64,000 bases of DNA from positions 124,001-188,000 of the forward strand of contig JANQFZ010000046.1 in NCBI GenBank assembly GCA_028277605.1. The letters are read 5' to 3'. This DNA comes from Vallitaleaceae bacterium. Lineage in GTDB: Bacteria > Bacillota > Clostridia > Lachnospirales > Vallitaleaceae. Of this stretch, positions 1 to 9,199 are shown in pieces. Each line of letters begins with the position of its first letter. Position 1 is the stretch's first letter. The notes beneath the pieces were generated by a model that was not told the DNA's origin, made no database searches, and saw only the letters and a program-made list of their open reading frames with translations. The translations under genes were made by a program, and so were the position numbers.

Positions 1-272
1 GGCCATAACTCAGCCATCTTATGCCATCCGAAAGTAGTACAAACCGAAAAAATAAAAGCTATCGTTAATATAATACCCCCTGGAACTAACAATCCCGGGT
101 TTTTGTTTTTAGACAAAAAGAAGCCCAGTTCAAACGCTAATCCTAATATCCAAACAAATACAACCCAAAAACTCCCCCAAGGAATGGTAAAGATATTCAA
201 GTCTGATAACAAAAAAATGGTACCAATAATAATAATAGAAACACCAAAATAAAAAGAACTGACCTTTCTCAT
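1..272 (-). CDS. Membrane protein, 5' part only (LiaF/DUF5668-like N terminus)
   Basis: The gene starts at the ATG ending at 272, seven bases after a GAGGTGG ribosome site, and runs off the left edge, so only the first 90 residues are visible. The translation begins MRKVSSFYFG. It holds three or four short hydrophobic segments (about residues 7-22, 33-47, 59-68 and 70-80) separated by small charged loops such as LSKNKNPG. This pattern of short membrane segments with Trp and Gly is like the N-terminal membrane domain of LiaF or DUF5668 proteins, which sense cell-envelope stress. That is a resemblance only. The rest of the protein lies outside the window, so the function is not settled. Confidence 0.55.
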   Translation of the reverse strand, partial: MRKVSSFYFGVSIIIIGTIFLLSDLNIFTIPWGSFWVVFVWILGLAFELGFFLSKNKNPGLLVPGGIILTIAFIFSVCTTFGWHKMAELW

Positions 273-398
273 GATTATCCACCTCGTATTAGTCATACTG
301 TATATAGTTATAGAAATGTAAAACTAAAGTATGTTATTAAAACAATGTACATACTATTATAGCATTTTTTGAATTAAATTGTAAATGTGATGAATATA

Positions 399-1982
399 TT
401 ATCTAACCTCTACTCCTGTATAATAGTATTCTAGTATTTCTTTATAATTAAAACCTGCATAAGCCATACCTTTAGCACCACATTGACTCATGCCAACACC
501 ATGTCCCCATCCTTGACCTACAAAAATAAAGGTATTATCTTTGCCTGCAATTAATGGAACATTATCTATATTATTACCGCTAATAACAATTAATTGTTCT
601 TCTAAATCATGAAGACAATTAGTTTGACCTGAATCACTAGTAACATACATTTGATTAATTGAAATTTCATTTGATTGATCAAATGCATTCATTGCTGTTA
701 GTTTTCTTTTGGGTTGATATCCTTGTTTAATAACTTCAAATTTACGTCCATATAAATTTAAGTATCTTCTTATCGTTTCTTTAGTTAAAATGTGTTCTCC
801 CTGCGTACCAACAATCCTTAAATTTAAAACTCTACCAGCATCAGTATAATCTAAAGGAACAACATCAACAATATCCCCAATATATACATCATATCTTCCT
901 AAGCAGTCCCTTATTTCTGTTGCAGTTATTTCTTTAACCCAAGGTTTTTTCTCAGGACTTGTCTCATATATATCTGGAACACCTTTTAAATAAGGTACTG
1001 TACCGCTCCATACATTTTCACTATTCTCAGTATGTCCACCACTACTCGAAAAGAAACAACTATACACTAATAAATCTCCGAAATAGATTAATTGATGCTT
1101 AGTTAAATCAATTGCTTCATTTGTAGTATCTTTCTCAATATCAAATCCTTTATAGACCTGTGAGCCGGTTGTATCACATACATCATAAATATGATTGGAA
1201 GTATTATTGATGGTATCATATAGAGCATAGCTTCTAGCTGCCACAGCCTGTGCTTTTAAAGCTTCAATAGGCCATGATGCCCCGACTTCCGCTGGTACTA
1301 CACCATATAAATACTGTTCTAAATCAATAACATTAACAACTGTTAGACCCTTATCATTATACCTTCCTATTTCTACCTTCTCCCTATAGCGTCTCTCCCC
1401 TAGATCAAGAACAGGTGCTCCATAAGTTGTATCCATAGTCATAAATTGAGAATGTAATATAGCATTATCAAAAATAACGGTTTCTAATGAAGATAACACC
1501 ATCATGGTACGTAAACCGTTATCAGATGCAATTTGAAAATTTAATGAACTTGCAGTACCGACCTGTTCAAGTATGTTCTGTGCTTCTGCTTTTGTTTTTG
1601 GATCTCCAATGAACACTCGCCATACGCTTGAGGTGGACGACCCTACATAAGCTTTAAATCCCTGCTGTCTTAGTATTTGCACTTGTTCTAGAGCTTCTTC
1701 ATAAGTATTGTAGATTTGATCCGAAATTAATATGAAATGTGTATAAGGCTGAAATAAATAGCCTGTTTCAGAAGTAAACATATGCTCCTTCACCCAGCCA
1801 CCTTTTACCTCATATCCCATGATTAACGTCGTATTATTTAAAGTTATGGAAGTCACATGTTCATAGTATTGTATGAGACCAACACGTAAATAGTCAGGTA
1901 TATCTGTTTTTGCATAGATTTTATTACTACTGTTTGCAATCATAATAAAAATGCATAGTAAAATATTAAATTTCCTTTTCAT
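399..1982 (-). CDS. Secreted SPOR + SpoIID/LytB domain protein
   Basis: This 527-residue protein has an N-terminal signal sequence (MKRKFNILLC onward). It is followed by a SPOR-like peptidoglycan-binding repeat (about residues 80-145, with the pattern yntyEEALEQVQILRQQGF) and a SpoIID/LytB domain. The SpoIID hallmark GVVPAEVGASWPIEALKAQA, with the Glu that serves as catalytic acid in SpoIID lytic transglycosylases, lies near residue 235. The closing motif GWGHGVGMSQCGAKGMA is near the C terminus. I start it at 1982 because AAGGGAG sits five bases upstream; an upstream in-frame ATG at 1997 overlaps that site. It probably cleaves peptidoglycan glycan strands outside the cell, either in sporulation or in wall turnover. 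It lacks the single-membrane-anchor layout of true SpoIID, so it is a paralogue rather than spoIID itself. Confidence 0.85.
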   Translation of the reverse strand: MKRKFNILLCIFIMIANSSNKIYAKTDIPDYLRVGLIQYYEHVTSITLNNTTLIMGYEVKGGWVKEHMFTSETGYLFQPYTHFILISDQIYNTYEEALEQVQILRQQGFKAYVGSSTSSVWRVFIGDPKTKAEAQNILEQVGTASSLNFQIASDNGLRTMMVLSSLETVIFDNAILHSQFMTMDTTYGAPVLDLGERRYREKVEIGRYNDKGLTVVNVIDLEQYLYGVVPAEVGASWPIEALKAQAVAARSYALYDTINNTSNHIYDVCDTTGSQVYKGFDIEKDTTNEAIDLTKHQLIYFGDLLVYSCFFSSSGGHTENSENVWSGTVPYLKGVPDIYETSPEKKPWVKEITATEIRDCLGRYDVYIGDIVDVVPLDYTDAGRVLNLRIVGTQGEHILTKETIRRYLNLYGRKFEVIKQGYQPKRKLTAMNAFDQSNEISINQMYVTSDSGQTNCLHDLEEQLIVISGNNIDNVPLIAGKDNTFIFVGQGWGHGVGMSQCGAKGMAYAGFNYKEILEYYYTGVEVR

Positions 1983-2297
1983 TTGTACTCCCTTCATAAA
2001 GCACTTAGATTAACAACACCAATTCATATTCTTGTAATATCTTATATAAATATGTAATATTTTCATAGCTTTATTATAAAGGGGTTAATTGCAAAAATCT
2101 ACTAAAATTGATATTTTCTTCTAGTACCATCATCCTAACTATCTCAGAAATCTTAGCAACAAAATTTGAAGAAAACTATAGAGAAAAGCAGCTGTATAAA
2201 TAACTGTTATATTACCAGTTGGTTCATAAGCTGCGTAAAGTATGATTTAATACTCATGATATACCTATCAAAGCTACTCTATTATCATGTAATGCAC
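1983..2297. other. Intergenic region, nothing clear
   Basis: This 315-base stretch separates the SPOR/SpoIID gene from the sugar-binding lipoprotein gene, both on the minus strand. A 60-codon plus-strand reading frame (2166-2348) has no ribosome site, has low complexity and overlaps the 3' end of the lipoprotein gene, so I do not call it. I found no convincing terminator hairpin or consensus promoter; a promoter for the SpoIID-like gene is expected near 2030-2100 but I cannot place it. Confidence 0.4.
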
Positions 2298-3584
2298 TTA
2301 TTCTTTGGTAGTGAGTTCGTGTATATTGCTCTCAATACCTTCAAATAGTTCATCTTTGGTCATTTGGCTACCAATATAAGCTTGTAAGCAGGCACCTACC
2401 TCATTGATAGAACCATCTGGAAATCTATGCCATGTCCAAGGCACTGTTTTTCCTTTCTGTATATAATCTCCTATTTGGGTAGCAATATCCCCTAAGTCCT
2501 CAGCTGAATAAGGTATTTCTGAGAATGCTGGTATAAATCGAAACTTACTAACTAAGTATTCTTTGCCCGTATCAGTACTGACCATATAGTTTAGAAAATC
2601 CTTAGCTATATCAGCAACTGGTGAGTCTTTGTAAATCACCCAGTTATTAGGCACCCCAACTGCTATACTATCATTGCCTTCCTCTTTCAAAGGAATAGGC
2701 ATAAGACCTACCTTAATGTCAGGGTTTATTTCAGAGATTTGATTCTGAGTCCAATTCCCCTGCTTCATCATAGCACATTTTTCTATAGCGAATTCTGTTA
2801 CCTGCGTATTATAATCGATGGTTAATGGTGTAGGTTGACCATATTTTTTCATAATATCTAGAAACATAACCCATCGATTTGCTATTTCATTATCCTTTAA
2901 TTTTAAGGTTCCCGCCTTTAAATCTTCTACCACATCAAATGGTTTGTCTTGAAGCCCAATCATATTATCAAAGTTATGACCTAATACCCACCATTCCTGA
3001 TGACCGTTAGAAAATGGTGTAACATCAATAACCTCTAGTTTTTGACATGCTTCTTCAAGTTCATCTAATGTAGATGGAACCTTAGTAATACCTGCCTTTT
3101 CAAATAAGTCTTTATTATAAAGTATTCCAAATCCTTCAACCGTTAAAGGCATGCCATAGATTTTTCCATCCAAACTGATAGAATCTTTAGTACCTTCCAG
3201 CATTCTTTCTACCCAAGGTTGATCGGACAAGTCCATTAATTGTTCCTTCCATAGAATTAATTCATTGTCCCCACCATTATTAAATATATCTGGATATTGT
3301 GCAGATGCAAACCTAGATTTAAGCATTGCTCCATAATCCACACCGCCACCTGCTGTTTCTATTTCTATTGTCACACCTTCGTGTTCAGCCTCATATAACC
3401 TAGCCAACTCTTCCAATTCTTCGGCAATTTCGACTTTAAATTGAAATATCTTTAGTACTTTTTCTTCTTTATTGTCATTATTGTCATTAACTTTTCCAGT
3501 GTTACTAGAATCATTTGATCCACATCCAACACAGAACCAAAAAGCCACAACAAGAGACATCATACAAAACATGATTTTTTTCAT
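2298..3584 (-). CDS. Sugar ABC transporter substrate-binding lipoprotein
   Basis: A 428-residue family-1 extracellular solute-binding protein. The N terminus is a lipoprotein signal ending in the lipobox VGC (Cys21), followed by a Ser/Asn/Asp/Lys-rich linker. The mature part shows the usual features: VLKIFQFKVE at the first beta strand, the hinge-proximal GKIYGMPLTVEGFGILYNKDLFEKAGI, and a C-terminal half with MKQGNW (sugar-stacking Trp). A strong AAAGGAGG site precedes the ATG. It is the last gene of an operon with the two permeases, 23 bases after the MalG-type gene. No ATPase is encoded here, so a shared MsmX/UgpC-type ATPase elsewhere is presumed. The substrate is probably an oligosaccharide; it cannot be named from sequence. 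Confidence 0.93.
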   Translation of the reverse strand: MKKIMFCMMSLVVAFWFCVGCGSNDSSNTGKVNDNNDNKEEKVLKIFQFKVEIAEELEELARLYEAEHEGVTIEIETAGGGVDYGAMLKSRFASAQYPDIFNNGGDNELILWKEQLMDLSDQPWVERMLEGTKDSISLDGKIYGMPLTVEGFGILYNKDLFEKAGITKVPSTLDELEEACQKLEVIDVTPFSNGHQEWWVLGHNFDNMIGLQDKPFDVVEDLKAGTLKLKDNEIANRWVMFLDIMKKYGQPTPLTIDYNTQVTEFAIEKCAMMKQGNWTQNQISEINPDIKVGLMPIPLKEEGNDSIAVGVPNNWVIYKDSPVADIAKDFLNYMVSTDTGKEYLVSKFRFIPAFSEIPYSAEDLGDIATQIGDYIQKGKTVPWTWHRFPDGSINEVGACLQAYIGSQMTKDELFEGIESNIHELTTKE

Positions 3585-3607
3585 GATACTTCCTCCTTTA
3601 ATTGTTT

Positions 3608-4441
3608 TCAGCCTTTAACAGAGCCTGAAACGATTCCATTAATAATATTTTTTTGTAAGCTTAAGAAAAGGATTATCATTGGTGCTATTGATAATACTAA
3701 TCCAGCCAAAGCTAAATCCCATTGCTTTGTGTATTTTGCAAAAAAACCATTCATAGCAAGAGGTATAGTATAGAGTTCTCTACTATGTAACATGAGTGAA
3801 GGTAACAAAAAATCATTCCATATCCATAGAGTATTTAGTATAATTACCGTTGCTGTCATGGGTTTTAAAAGCGGCATAACCATCTTAAAGAAGACACCTA
3901 ATGATGTGCAACCGTCTACAATAGCTGCTTCTTCTATGCTAATAGGAATAGATTTCATAAATCCATGATACAAAAATACAGGAAATGAAACACCAAATCC
4001 AAAATAGCAAATTATCAATCCTATATTGGATGTATTTAGATTAAGAGAAGACATCACTCGAACTAACGGTATCATAATAGATTGAAAAGGAATAACCATA
4101 GCCATAACAAAAATACCGAATATAGCTTTATTAAGCTTTGTCTTAACTCTTAGAAGTCTATAAGCAGCCATAGAGCTTATAATAATTATACCTAAGTTAC
4201 TGCATATTGTAATAATAAGAGAATTTGCAAAAACAGCAGGAAACCTTAGTTCTTTCCATGTATTGATATAATTATCTAGTATCCATTTGACAGGTAAAGA
4301 TGCAGGGTCTATCAAAATTTCCTTATAGCTTTTAAATGAATTAACAATAACGAAATAAAAAGGAGATAGACATATCAATGCAAGTAATAGAGCCACAATC
4401 TCAAGTGCTATACGTCTATGGTTTTTTAATATTCTTATCAT
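3608..4441 (-). CDS. Carbohydrate ABC transporter permease, MalG type
   Basis: A 277-residue inner-membrane permease of the MalG/AraQ family with six predicted membrane spans. The EAA loop, which docks on the ATPase, is present as SIEEAAIVDGCTSLGVFFKM around residues 175-195. The start ATG overlaps the stop of the preceding permease (ATGA, 4438-4441), with AGAGGTAG upstream, so translation is coupled. It would form a heterodimer with the upstream MalF-type subunit and accept sugar from the downstream lipoprotein. Length and topology are standard for the family. Confidence 0.93.
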   Translation of the reverse strand: MIRILKNHRRIALEIVALLLALICLSPFYFVIVNSFKSYKEILIDPASLPVKWILDNYINTWKELRFPAVFANSLIITICSNLGIIIISSMAAYRLLRVKTKLNKAIFGIFVMAMVIPFQSIMIPLVRVMSSLNLNTSNIGLIICYFGFGVSFPVFLYHGFMKSIPISIEEAAIVDGCTSLGVFFKMVMPLLKPMTATVIILNTLWIWNDFLLPSLMLHSRELYTIPLAMNGFFAKYTKQWDLALAGLVLSIAPMIILFLSLQKNIINGIVSGSVKG

Positions 4442-5316
4442 GCTTCTACCTCTTTTCGTTTGGTGATTCTTACTTGTATGAAGGTAATGAGCGCTACAAC
4501 AACAAAGAAAATAAATGCTTTAGCTGCACCTGTACCATACCTATTGATTTGAAAAGCTTCAATATAAATATCTAATGCAATGGATTTAGTTGAATTGTAA
4601 GGTCCACCCTTTGTTAAAGAGTAATTGAGATCAAACATCTTAAAAGCCCATGATATAGCTAGAAATAAGCAAACCGTTACGGATGGCATAATCATAGGTA
4701 TCATAATATGACGAAAGTACTGTCTATGATTGGCACCATCTATTTGAGCCGCTTCCTTTAGTTCCGTAGGAACATTAATAATACCCGAAATATAGATAAC
4801 CATTAAATACCCCGATGTCTGCCAAAGGGTAACAATGATTAATGCCCAGAAAGCTGTAGATTCTGTTCCCAGCCAAGATAATTTAAAAAATGGAATCTGA
4901 GTGAGCGATCCGATTGCACCAAAGCCTTTAGTAAATATAAATTGCCAAATGAATCCCAGTAGCAACCCAGAAATCACATTTGGGATAAAGAAAACAGTTC
5001 TTAAAGGCTTTGATATTTTCAAGCGACGTGTCAATAGAATAGCGAGTGATAATCCTATGATATTACTAAGCGTCACACTGACAACAGTAAATTTTGCTGT
5101 GAAGCAAAAAGAATCAATAAATCCTTCATCTTTAAATATTGACAAAAAATTACTAAACCCTACAAAGGTTATTTCGTCATTGACTCCGTTCCATGTGGTA
5201 AAAGAATATGTCATACCTATAAAAAAGGGAATTAATACAATTAAACTAAAGAATAAAACAGCAGGACCAATAAATATAATTTCTTCAAGCCAATACTTTT
5301 TACCTCTACCTCTCAT
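4438..5316 (-). CDS. Carbohydrate ABC transporter permease, MalF type
   Basis: A 292-residue permease of the MalF/LacF/UgpA group. It has a first membrane span near residues 12-35 (IGPAVLFFSLIVLIPFFIGM) and the EAA loop ELKEAAQIDGANHRQYFRHI near the C-terminal third. I start it at 5316 (MRGRGKKYWL) because GAAAGGAG lies seven bases upstream; a 16-codon longer frame starting at 5364 would include that ribosome site. It is the first gene of the importer operon and is transcribed in the same direction as the YesN-like regulator gene that ends at 5474. The YesM/YesN pair is therefore the likely regulator. Confidence 0.92.
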   Translation of the reverse strand: MRGRGKKYWLEEIIFIGPAVLFFSLIVLIPFFIGMTYSFTTWNGVNDEITFVGFSNFLSIFKDEGFIDSFCFTAKFTVVSVTLSNIIGLSLAILLTRRLKISKPLRTVFFIPNVISGLLLGFIWQFIFTKGFGAIGSLTQIPFFKLSWLGTESTAFWALIIVTLWQTSGYLMVIYISGIINVPTELKEAAQIDGANHRQYFRHIMIPMIMPSVTVCLFLAISWAFKMFDLNYSLTKGGPYNSTKSIALDIYIEAFQINRYGTGAAKAFIFFVVVALITFIQVRITKRKEVEA

Positions 5317-5451
5317 AGCTTCTCTCCTTTCTAATCGATTAAATTCGTCAATAGCCAATAACATTACATCTTAAATACTTGCTATTTAGCTTACTATTAG
5401 TTTACCTGCTTGAACGATTAGAAGAAACAGAATTTATTGATATAATGGGTG

Positions 5452-5488
5452 TAAAAAAATGATGTAAGTACACTTACATCATTTTTTT
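5452..5488 (-). terminator. Hairpin terminator at the 3' end of the yesN-like gene
   Basis: ATGATGTAAG (5459-5468) pairs with CTTACATCAT (5473-5482) around a four-base loop. The stem is flanked by A7 on one side and T7 on the other, so it can act in either direction. On the minus strand it overlaps the stop codon of the response-regulator gene and separates it from the sugar importer operon. Confidence 0.8.
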
Positions 5489-7081
5489 GCGATAAGCATT
5501 CGGTGTTAATTCTGTCATTTTCTTAAAAACCTTGGAAAAGTATTTAGCATCCTTATAACCGACCATTTTAGCTATCTCATTTATACTTAACATTTTATTT
5601 CTCATTAGCTTTTTTGCCTGTTCTATGCGAAGCTCTGCAATATACTGAGTGATATTGGATTGAAAATATTTCTTAAAGCTTCTTGAAATATGCTCCTTAG
5701 AAAGGTAATAGTGTTCAGAAATACTTGTTAGACTGATATCTTCCATATAAGTATTATCAATGTATTTTTTTATTTCTAAGATTGGATTATTGATTTCACC
5801 CCTTACTTTATTGTAGGTTTCTAAAATAGCACCAAGATCTTGCTTAATTACTTTCTTTATATGTAACAAACCAATAGTCTCTATAGCTTTTATATGTTTA
5901 ACTTCTAAATTAAACGAACGATATAGCTTAGTAAAAATGGAATTTTGTTTTTGAATAAGCTCTATAATCCATTTTTTTCTAAATATCTTATATTCATCTA
6001 CAAACACCCTAATATCATTTTCAGTTAAAAGCTCTTTCTCTGTTAGACAATTTAACAGCTGATCAATACATTCATAGAGTTCTTTTTCTTGATTGCTTTT
6101 GATAGCAGTAATGATCCTTCTATCCCATTCAGGCAAAAGTAAGTGAAATCGATCCTCTTTTTTCTTCTTATACATATATATTTTTCTTCGCTGATTAAGT
6201 AAATTTCTCCTAGCTATGGCTTTGACACTCTGCTCATACGTTTTTTTGGTTTCGAATGGGAACTGACAGACTTCACCAACACCCATTACAAAGTATGAAC
6301 CAAACAATTCATTAATGCATTCATATATGGTTTCAATGATCGTTAAACACTTCTTGTAATTATTCCAGAATAGCAGTACAATTTCCCTTTTCTTTTTGAA
6401 GTTTTCAAAAGAATACCCAGCGACTCGATGTCTATTTATAATTTCATTACACACATTAGTAATAGAAAATGCTAAAAGAGAAATATCATTTCCAAACTCC
6501 TTTTTCATCATACCCGTTAATTCCTGTATTCTTAAAACACAAATTTTAACGGTATTTTTTTTATCTTGATTCAACTGAAAATGCTCTATTATTTTTTTCA
6601 GTTCTTTAGAGTCATCCTTTGGTTCCTCAATCAAATTCAATATTTTTTTTGACCAAAAAATTGGTTCTGCTTGGTTCCATTGTGTATTTTTATTGCGTTG
6701 TGTAAATTCATTTTTCCATCTGGTTACAGCTTTTAATAAGGCTTGGTTTATTAATGTCTGATCGATTGGCTTTAAAATATAATCCATACCACCAAACCGA
6801 ATTGCTTGTTGAACATAAGTAAAATTGCTATAGCCGCTAATAACTATCGTTTTACTAAAAGGAGCATGCTGATGTATCCATTTCAATAAATCAACGCCAT
6901 TAATCTTTGTCATTTTCATATCTGTAAGAATGATTTGAGGATGCACTTCTTTTATGATTTGAATAGCGTCTTCACCATCCATAGCACTATATATCTCCTT
7001 TATACCTAACGAATCCCAATCACCTAATATTTTAATAGCTTCTATAACGTGTTCTTCATCATCTACAATCAGTGCCTTCAC
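5474..7081 (-). CDS. YesN-type response regulator with AraC DNA-binding domain
   Basis: This 535-residue protein has an N-terminal receiver domain (residues 1-120) with acidic pocket D7/D8, phospho-acceptor Asp54 in ILTDMKM, and the conserved Lys in YILKPID. A long middle region of about 300 residues follows. The C-terminal AraC/XylS double helix-turn-helix covers the last 100 residues (YLSKEHISRSFKKYF and INEIAKMVGYKDAKYFSKVF). YesN proteins are phosphorylated by a YesM kinase and switch on a nearby sugar ABC importer. Here the kinase gene lies immediately upstream (two-base gap) and the importer immediately downstream, which fits that role. Confidence in the family is high; the target is an inference from position. 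Confidence 0.94.
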   Translation of the reverse strand: MKALIVDDEEHVIEAIKILGDWDSLGIKEIYSAMDGEDAIQIIKEVHPQIILTDMKMTKINGVDLLKWIHQHAPFSKTIVISGYSNFTYVQQAIRFGGMDYILKPIDQTLINQALLKAVTRWKNEFTQRNKNTQWNQAEPIFWSKKILNLIEEPKDDSKELKKIIEHFQLNQDKKNTVKICVLRIQELTGMMKKEFGNDISLLAFSITNVCNEIINRHRVAGYSFENFKKKREIVLLFWNNYKKCLTIIETIYECINELFGSYFVMGVGEVCQFPFETKKTYEQSVKAIARRNLLNQRRKIYMYKKKKEDRFHLLLPEWDRRIITAIKSNQEKELYECIDQLLNCLTEKELLTENDIRVFVDEYKIFRKKWIIELIQKQNSIFTKLYRSFNLEVKHIKAIETIGLLHIKKVIKQDLGAILETYNKVRGEINNPILEIKKYIDNTYMEDISLTSISEHYYLSKEHISRSFKKYFQSNITQYIAELRIEQAKKLMRNKMLSINEIAKMVGYKDAKYFSKVFKKMTELTPNAYRKKMM

Positions 7082-7082
7082 C

Positions 7083-8891
7083 TTAATCCTCCTTCTTAGA
7101 GATTGTTTTCTTAATAGGTATAATAACCCTTACCTTAACACCTTCATTTTCTTTTCTTATCACTTTTAAACTAACATCTGATTGAAAATTATAAGACAAA
7201 CGAAGAAAAACATTTAAAAGTCCAATTCTTTCATTTTTATCATTCGCTTCATATGCATCATTAAAAAGCTTATTCAACTCTTTGATATTCTTTTCACTTA
7301 TACCTAATCCATTATCTTCAATTTCAATCCATAACTTTTTCTCTTTTTTTGTAGCCCTTATAATAATTTTTTTATGTTCTTTTTTTCCTTTGAAACCATG
7401 TGTAAAGCAATTCTCAACAATAGGCTGTAATATCATTTTTGGTATAGGCGTCTCTAAAACTTCATCATCCACATCAAAATAGAACTTGAATTGTTCACCG
7501 AATCTTTGTTTTTGAAGATTAAAATAAATATGACAGTAATCCATTTCATCCCTTAATGTAACGATAGCTTGATTACTTTCCATCGCGTACCGAAGCATGC
7601 TTCCAAGCTTTATAATAAGCTGATAGACTGAAATATTATTATGTTTCAAAGCTTCTGTTCCTATGGATTGCAGTGTATTGTTGATAAAATGAGGATTAAT
7701 CTGTGCTTGTAATGCCTTGAGCTGATTTTCTTTGTTCATGATCTCAAGTTGATATTCTTTAATAATTAATTCATTAAGACTCACCATCATTTTATGGAAT
7801 TCATTTTGGAGTATGCCAAATTCATCTTCTCTATCTACTTTTGTTTTGACTTTTAAATCGCCTTTTTTTATCTTTTGAATATTTTTGATTAATACTTTAA
7901 TAGGTGAAGTGAACCTAAAAGAAATGAATAGGGATGCCGCAGCTACCATTAACATCATCACAATACCAATGATAACATTCACTCTTACTATTCTATTGGC
8001 ATCACGGTATAAGAATTCGTTCTTAATCTGCTTAACTAATAGCCAGTCAACATAATCTTTATTAATATGATCGTAAATAATCATGCCAGAAAAAGAAGGA
8101 GCTTTCCATGAAAAACTACCTAATCCTTCATTAGAATTGGTTTGAACTTTATCATACCATAGTTTTTCCATTTTCTGTCCTACTTCACTTGGATTAGAGC
8201 AATAAAGAATAGTGTCATCCCATTTATTAATAATGTATAACTTCTCCACTTCAGGTATAAAAAGATCTCTACATAAGTTTTCTAAAGCTTCCAACTTAAT
8301 ATCTATCGCCAAATGAGCAATAGTATCCTCTTTTGGTATATCTATTATTTTTCTGTGAAAAGTTATGACTTTTTTTCTGCCTTGCAGATAATGATCTGCC
8401 CCATAATTATGGCTGTCATGGACAGATTCTATGTAGACATCTCTTCTATCCTTTGAATAGTTTAAATGATGTTTCTTAATCGTTCCTTTGCCAAGCATAT
8501 AGTTTTTAAATAGATAACTTATCTCTTCTTTATTAATATACAAATGAATTTGATAGAGATCCTCTACAAAATTATAGATAGAATAAATCGTTTGATAAAT
8601 ATAAGATTCACTTTCAGGTGTAATAGTTTTCTTTATTGTAAGGTAGAATGACCGATTATATTTTTGTCCATCATAGACAGATAGTGAGGCTTTATTGATT
8701 AAATCAAAGTAAGATAAGATATTTTTTTCACCCTCTTTAAACAGTTGAAGATTTTGTTGTACACTGGTTTGTTCAACTGATTTTTTTGTATAGTAAAAAG
8801 TAAAAAAAATCGAAAGTGCTAAAGGAATAAATATAGTAAAAACAAAAGTAAACATTAATTGTTTTCGAATGTTTCTTTTTATTTTCTTCAT
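7083..8891 (-). CDS. YesM-type sensor histidine kinase
   Basis: A 602-residue membrane kinase. The first membrane span is at about residues 12-34, an extracellular sensor (probably dCache-like) covers 35-300, and the second span is at about 302-326. A HAMP linker (SPIKVLIKNIQKIKKGDLKVKTKVDREDEFG) follows. The His_kinase motif QINPHFINNTL places the phosphorylated His at 401. The HATPase domain has N box ENCFTHGFKG and G box IEIEDNGLGIS. The usual YesM motif is NPHFLYNTL; the two changes (I and N for L and Y) are mild. It starts with ATG nine bases after AAGGGGATG. It should sense extracellular sugar, directly or through the binding protein, and phosphorylate the downstream regulator. Confidence 0.94.
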   Translation of the reverse strand: MKKIKRNIRKQLMFTFVFTIFIPLALSIFFTFYYTKKSVEQTSVQQNLQLFKEGEKNILSYFDLINKASLSVYDGQKYNRSFYLTIKKTITPESESYIYQTIYSIYNFVEDLYQIHLYINKEEISYLFKNYMLGKGTIKKHHLNYSKDRRDVYIESVHDSHNYGADHYLQGRKKVITFHRKIIDIPKEDTIAHLAIDIKLEALENLCRDLFIPEVEKLYIINKWDDTILYCSNPSEVGQKMEKLWYDKVQTNSNEGLGSFSWKAPSFSGMIIYDHINKDYVDWLLVKQIKNEFLYRDANRIVRVNVIIGIVMMLMVAAASLFISFRFTSPIKVLIKNIQKIKKGDLKVKTKVDREDEFGILQNEFHKMMVSLNELIIKEYQLEIMNKENQLKALQAQINPHFINNTLQSIGTEALKHNNISVYQLIIKLGSMLRYAMESNQAIVTLRDEMDYCHIYFNLQKQRFGEQFKFYFDVDDEVLETPIPKMILQPIVENCFTHGFKGKKEHKKIIIRATKKEKKLWIEIEDNGLGISEKNIKELNKLFNDAYEANDKNERIGLLNVFLRLSYNFQSDVSLKVIRKENEGVKVRVIIPIKKTISKKED

Positions 8892-8951
8892 CCCCTTTTA
8901 TGTTTAAAATATTTAACATATAGGAAGACTGGATTGAGGCTTGTAAAACAA

Positions 8952-8960
8952 ATTATATCA
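8952..8960 (-). promoter_or_regulatory. Extended -10 promoter of the yesMN-like operon
   Basis: On the minus strand TGATATAAT reads as an extended -10 element (TG-n-TATAAT, TATAAT at 8957-8952), about 60 bases before the kinase start. The -35 region 17 bases further upstream (TTTTCC) is poor, as is common for extended -10 promoters. Assigned by pattern only. Confidence 0.5.
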
Positions 8961-9015
8961 TTATTCTATCGATTGGAAAACCCTTTTTTAATACCAGCCA
9001 TACAGCTCAACTAAA

Positions 9016-9058
9016 ACCAGCCAATCAATATACTTATTAAGAATACTTTTTGGCTGGT
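9016..9058 (-). terminator. Possible pheST terminator hairpin
   Basis: ACCAGCCAA (9016-9024) is perfectly complementary to TTGGCTGGT (9050-9058), giving a nine-base stem with a 25-base loop. On the minus strand it is followed by TTTTAG, so it could end pheST transcription. A third copy of ACCAGCCA lies at 8993-9000. The large loop makes this uncertain; the copies could equally be protein-binding sites. Confidence 0.4.
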
Positions 9059-9171
9059 AAATATTTAATCTGTATCTTATTAATAAGATTTATTATAATG
9101 ACATAAATATAACGAACTCAAATACATGACATAACATGCATCAAAGCTTGTAAATAAACAAAACTAGTATT

Positions 9172-9199
9172 AAAGCAGAAAGAACCGTCCCCAGTGCTT
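9172..9199. repeat. REP-like short hairpin repeat, copy 1
   Basis: AAAGCAG at 9172-9178 faces AGTGCTT at 9193-9199 around the core AACCGTCCCC. A close relative in the same orientation lies at 62014-62042. The two match at about 22 of 28 positions. This copy overlaps the pheT stop codon. GGGGACGGTTC cores of this type recur at gene ends in several Firmicute genomes; that is my recollection, not a search. Confidence 0.5.

Noticed and set aside
2166..2348. 60-codon plus-strand frame downstream of the sugar-binding lipoprotein gene
   Set aside because: No ribosome site and it overlaps the 3' end of the lipoprotein gene; no recognisable family.
4901..5374. 157-codon plus-strand reading frame
   Set aside because: It is wholly antisense to the MalF-type permease gene, has no ribosome site and has unnatural composition; a shadow.
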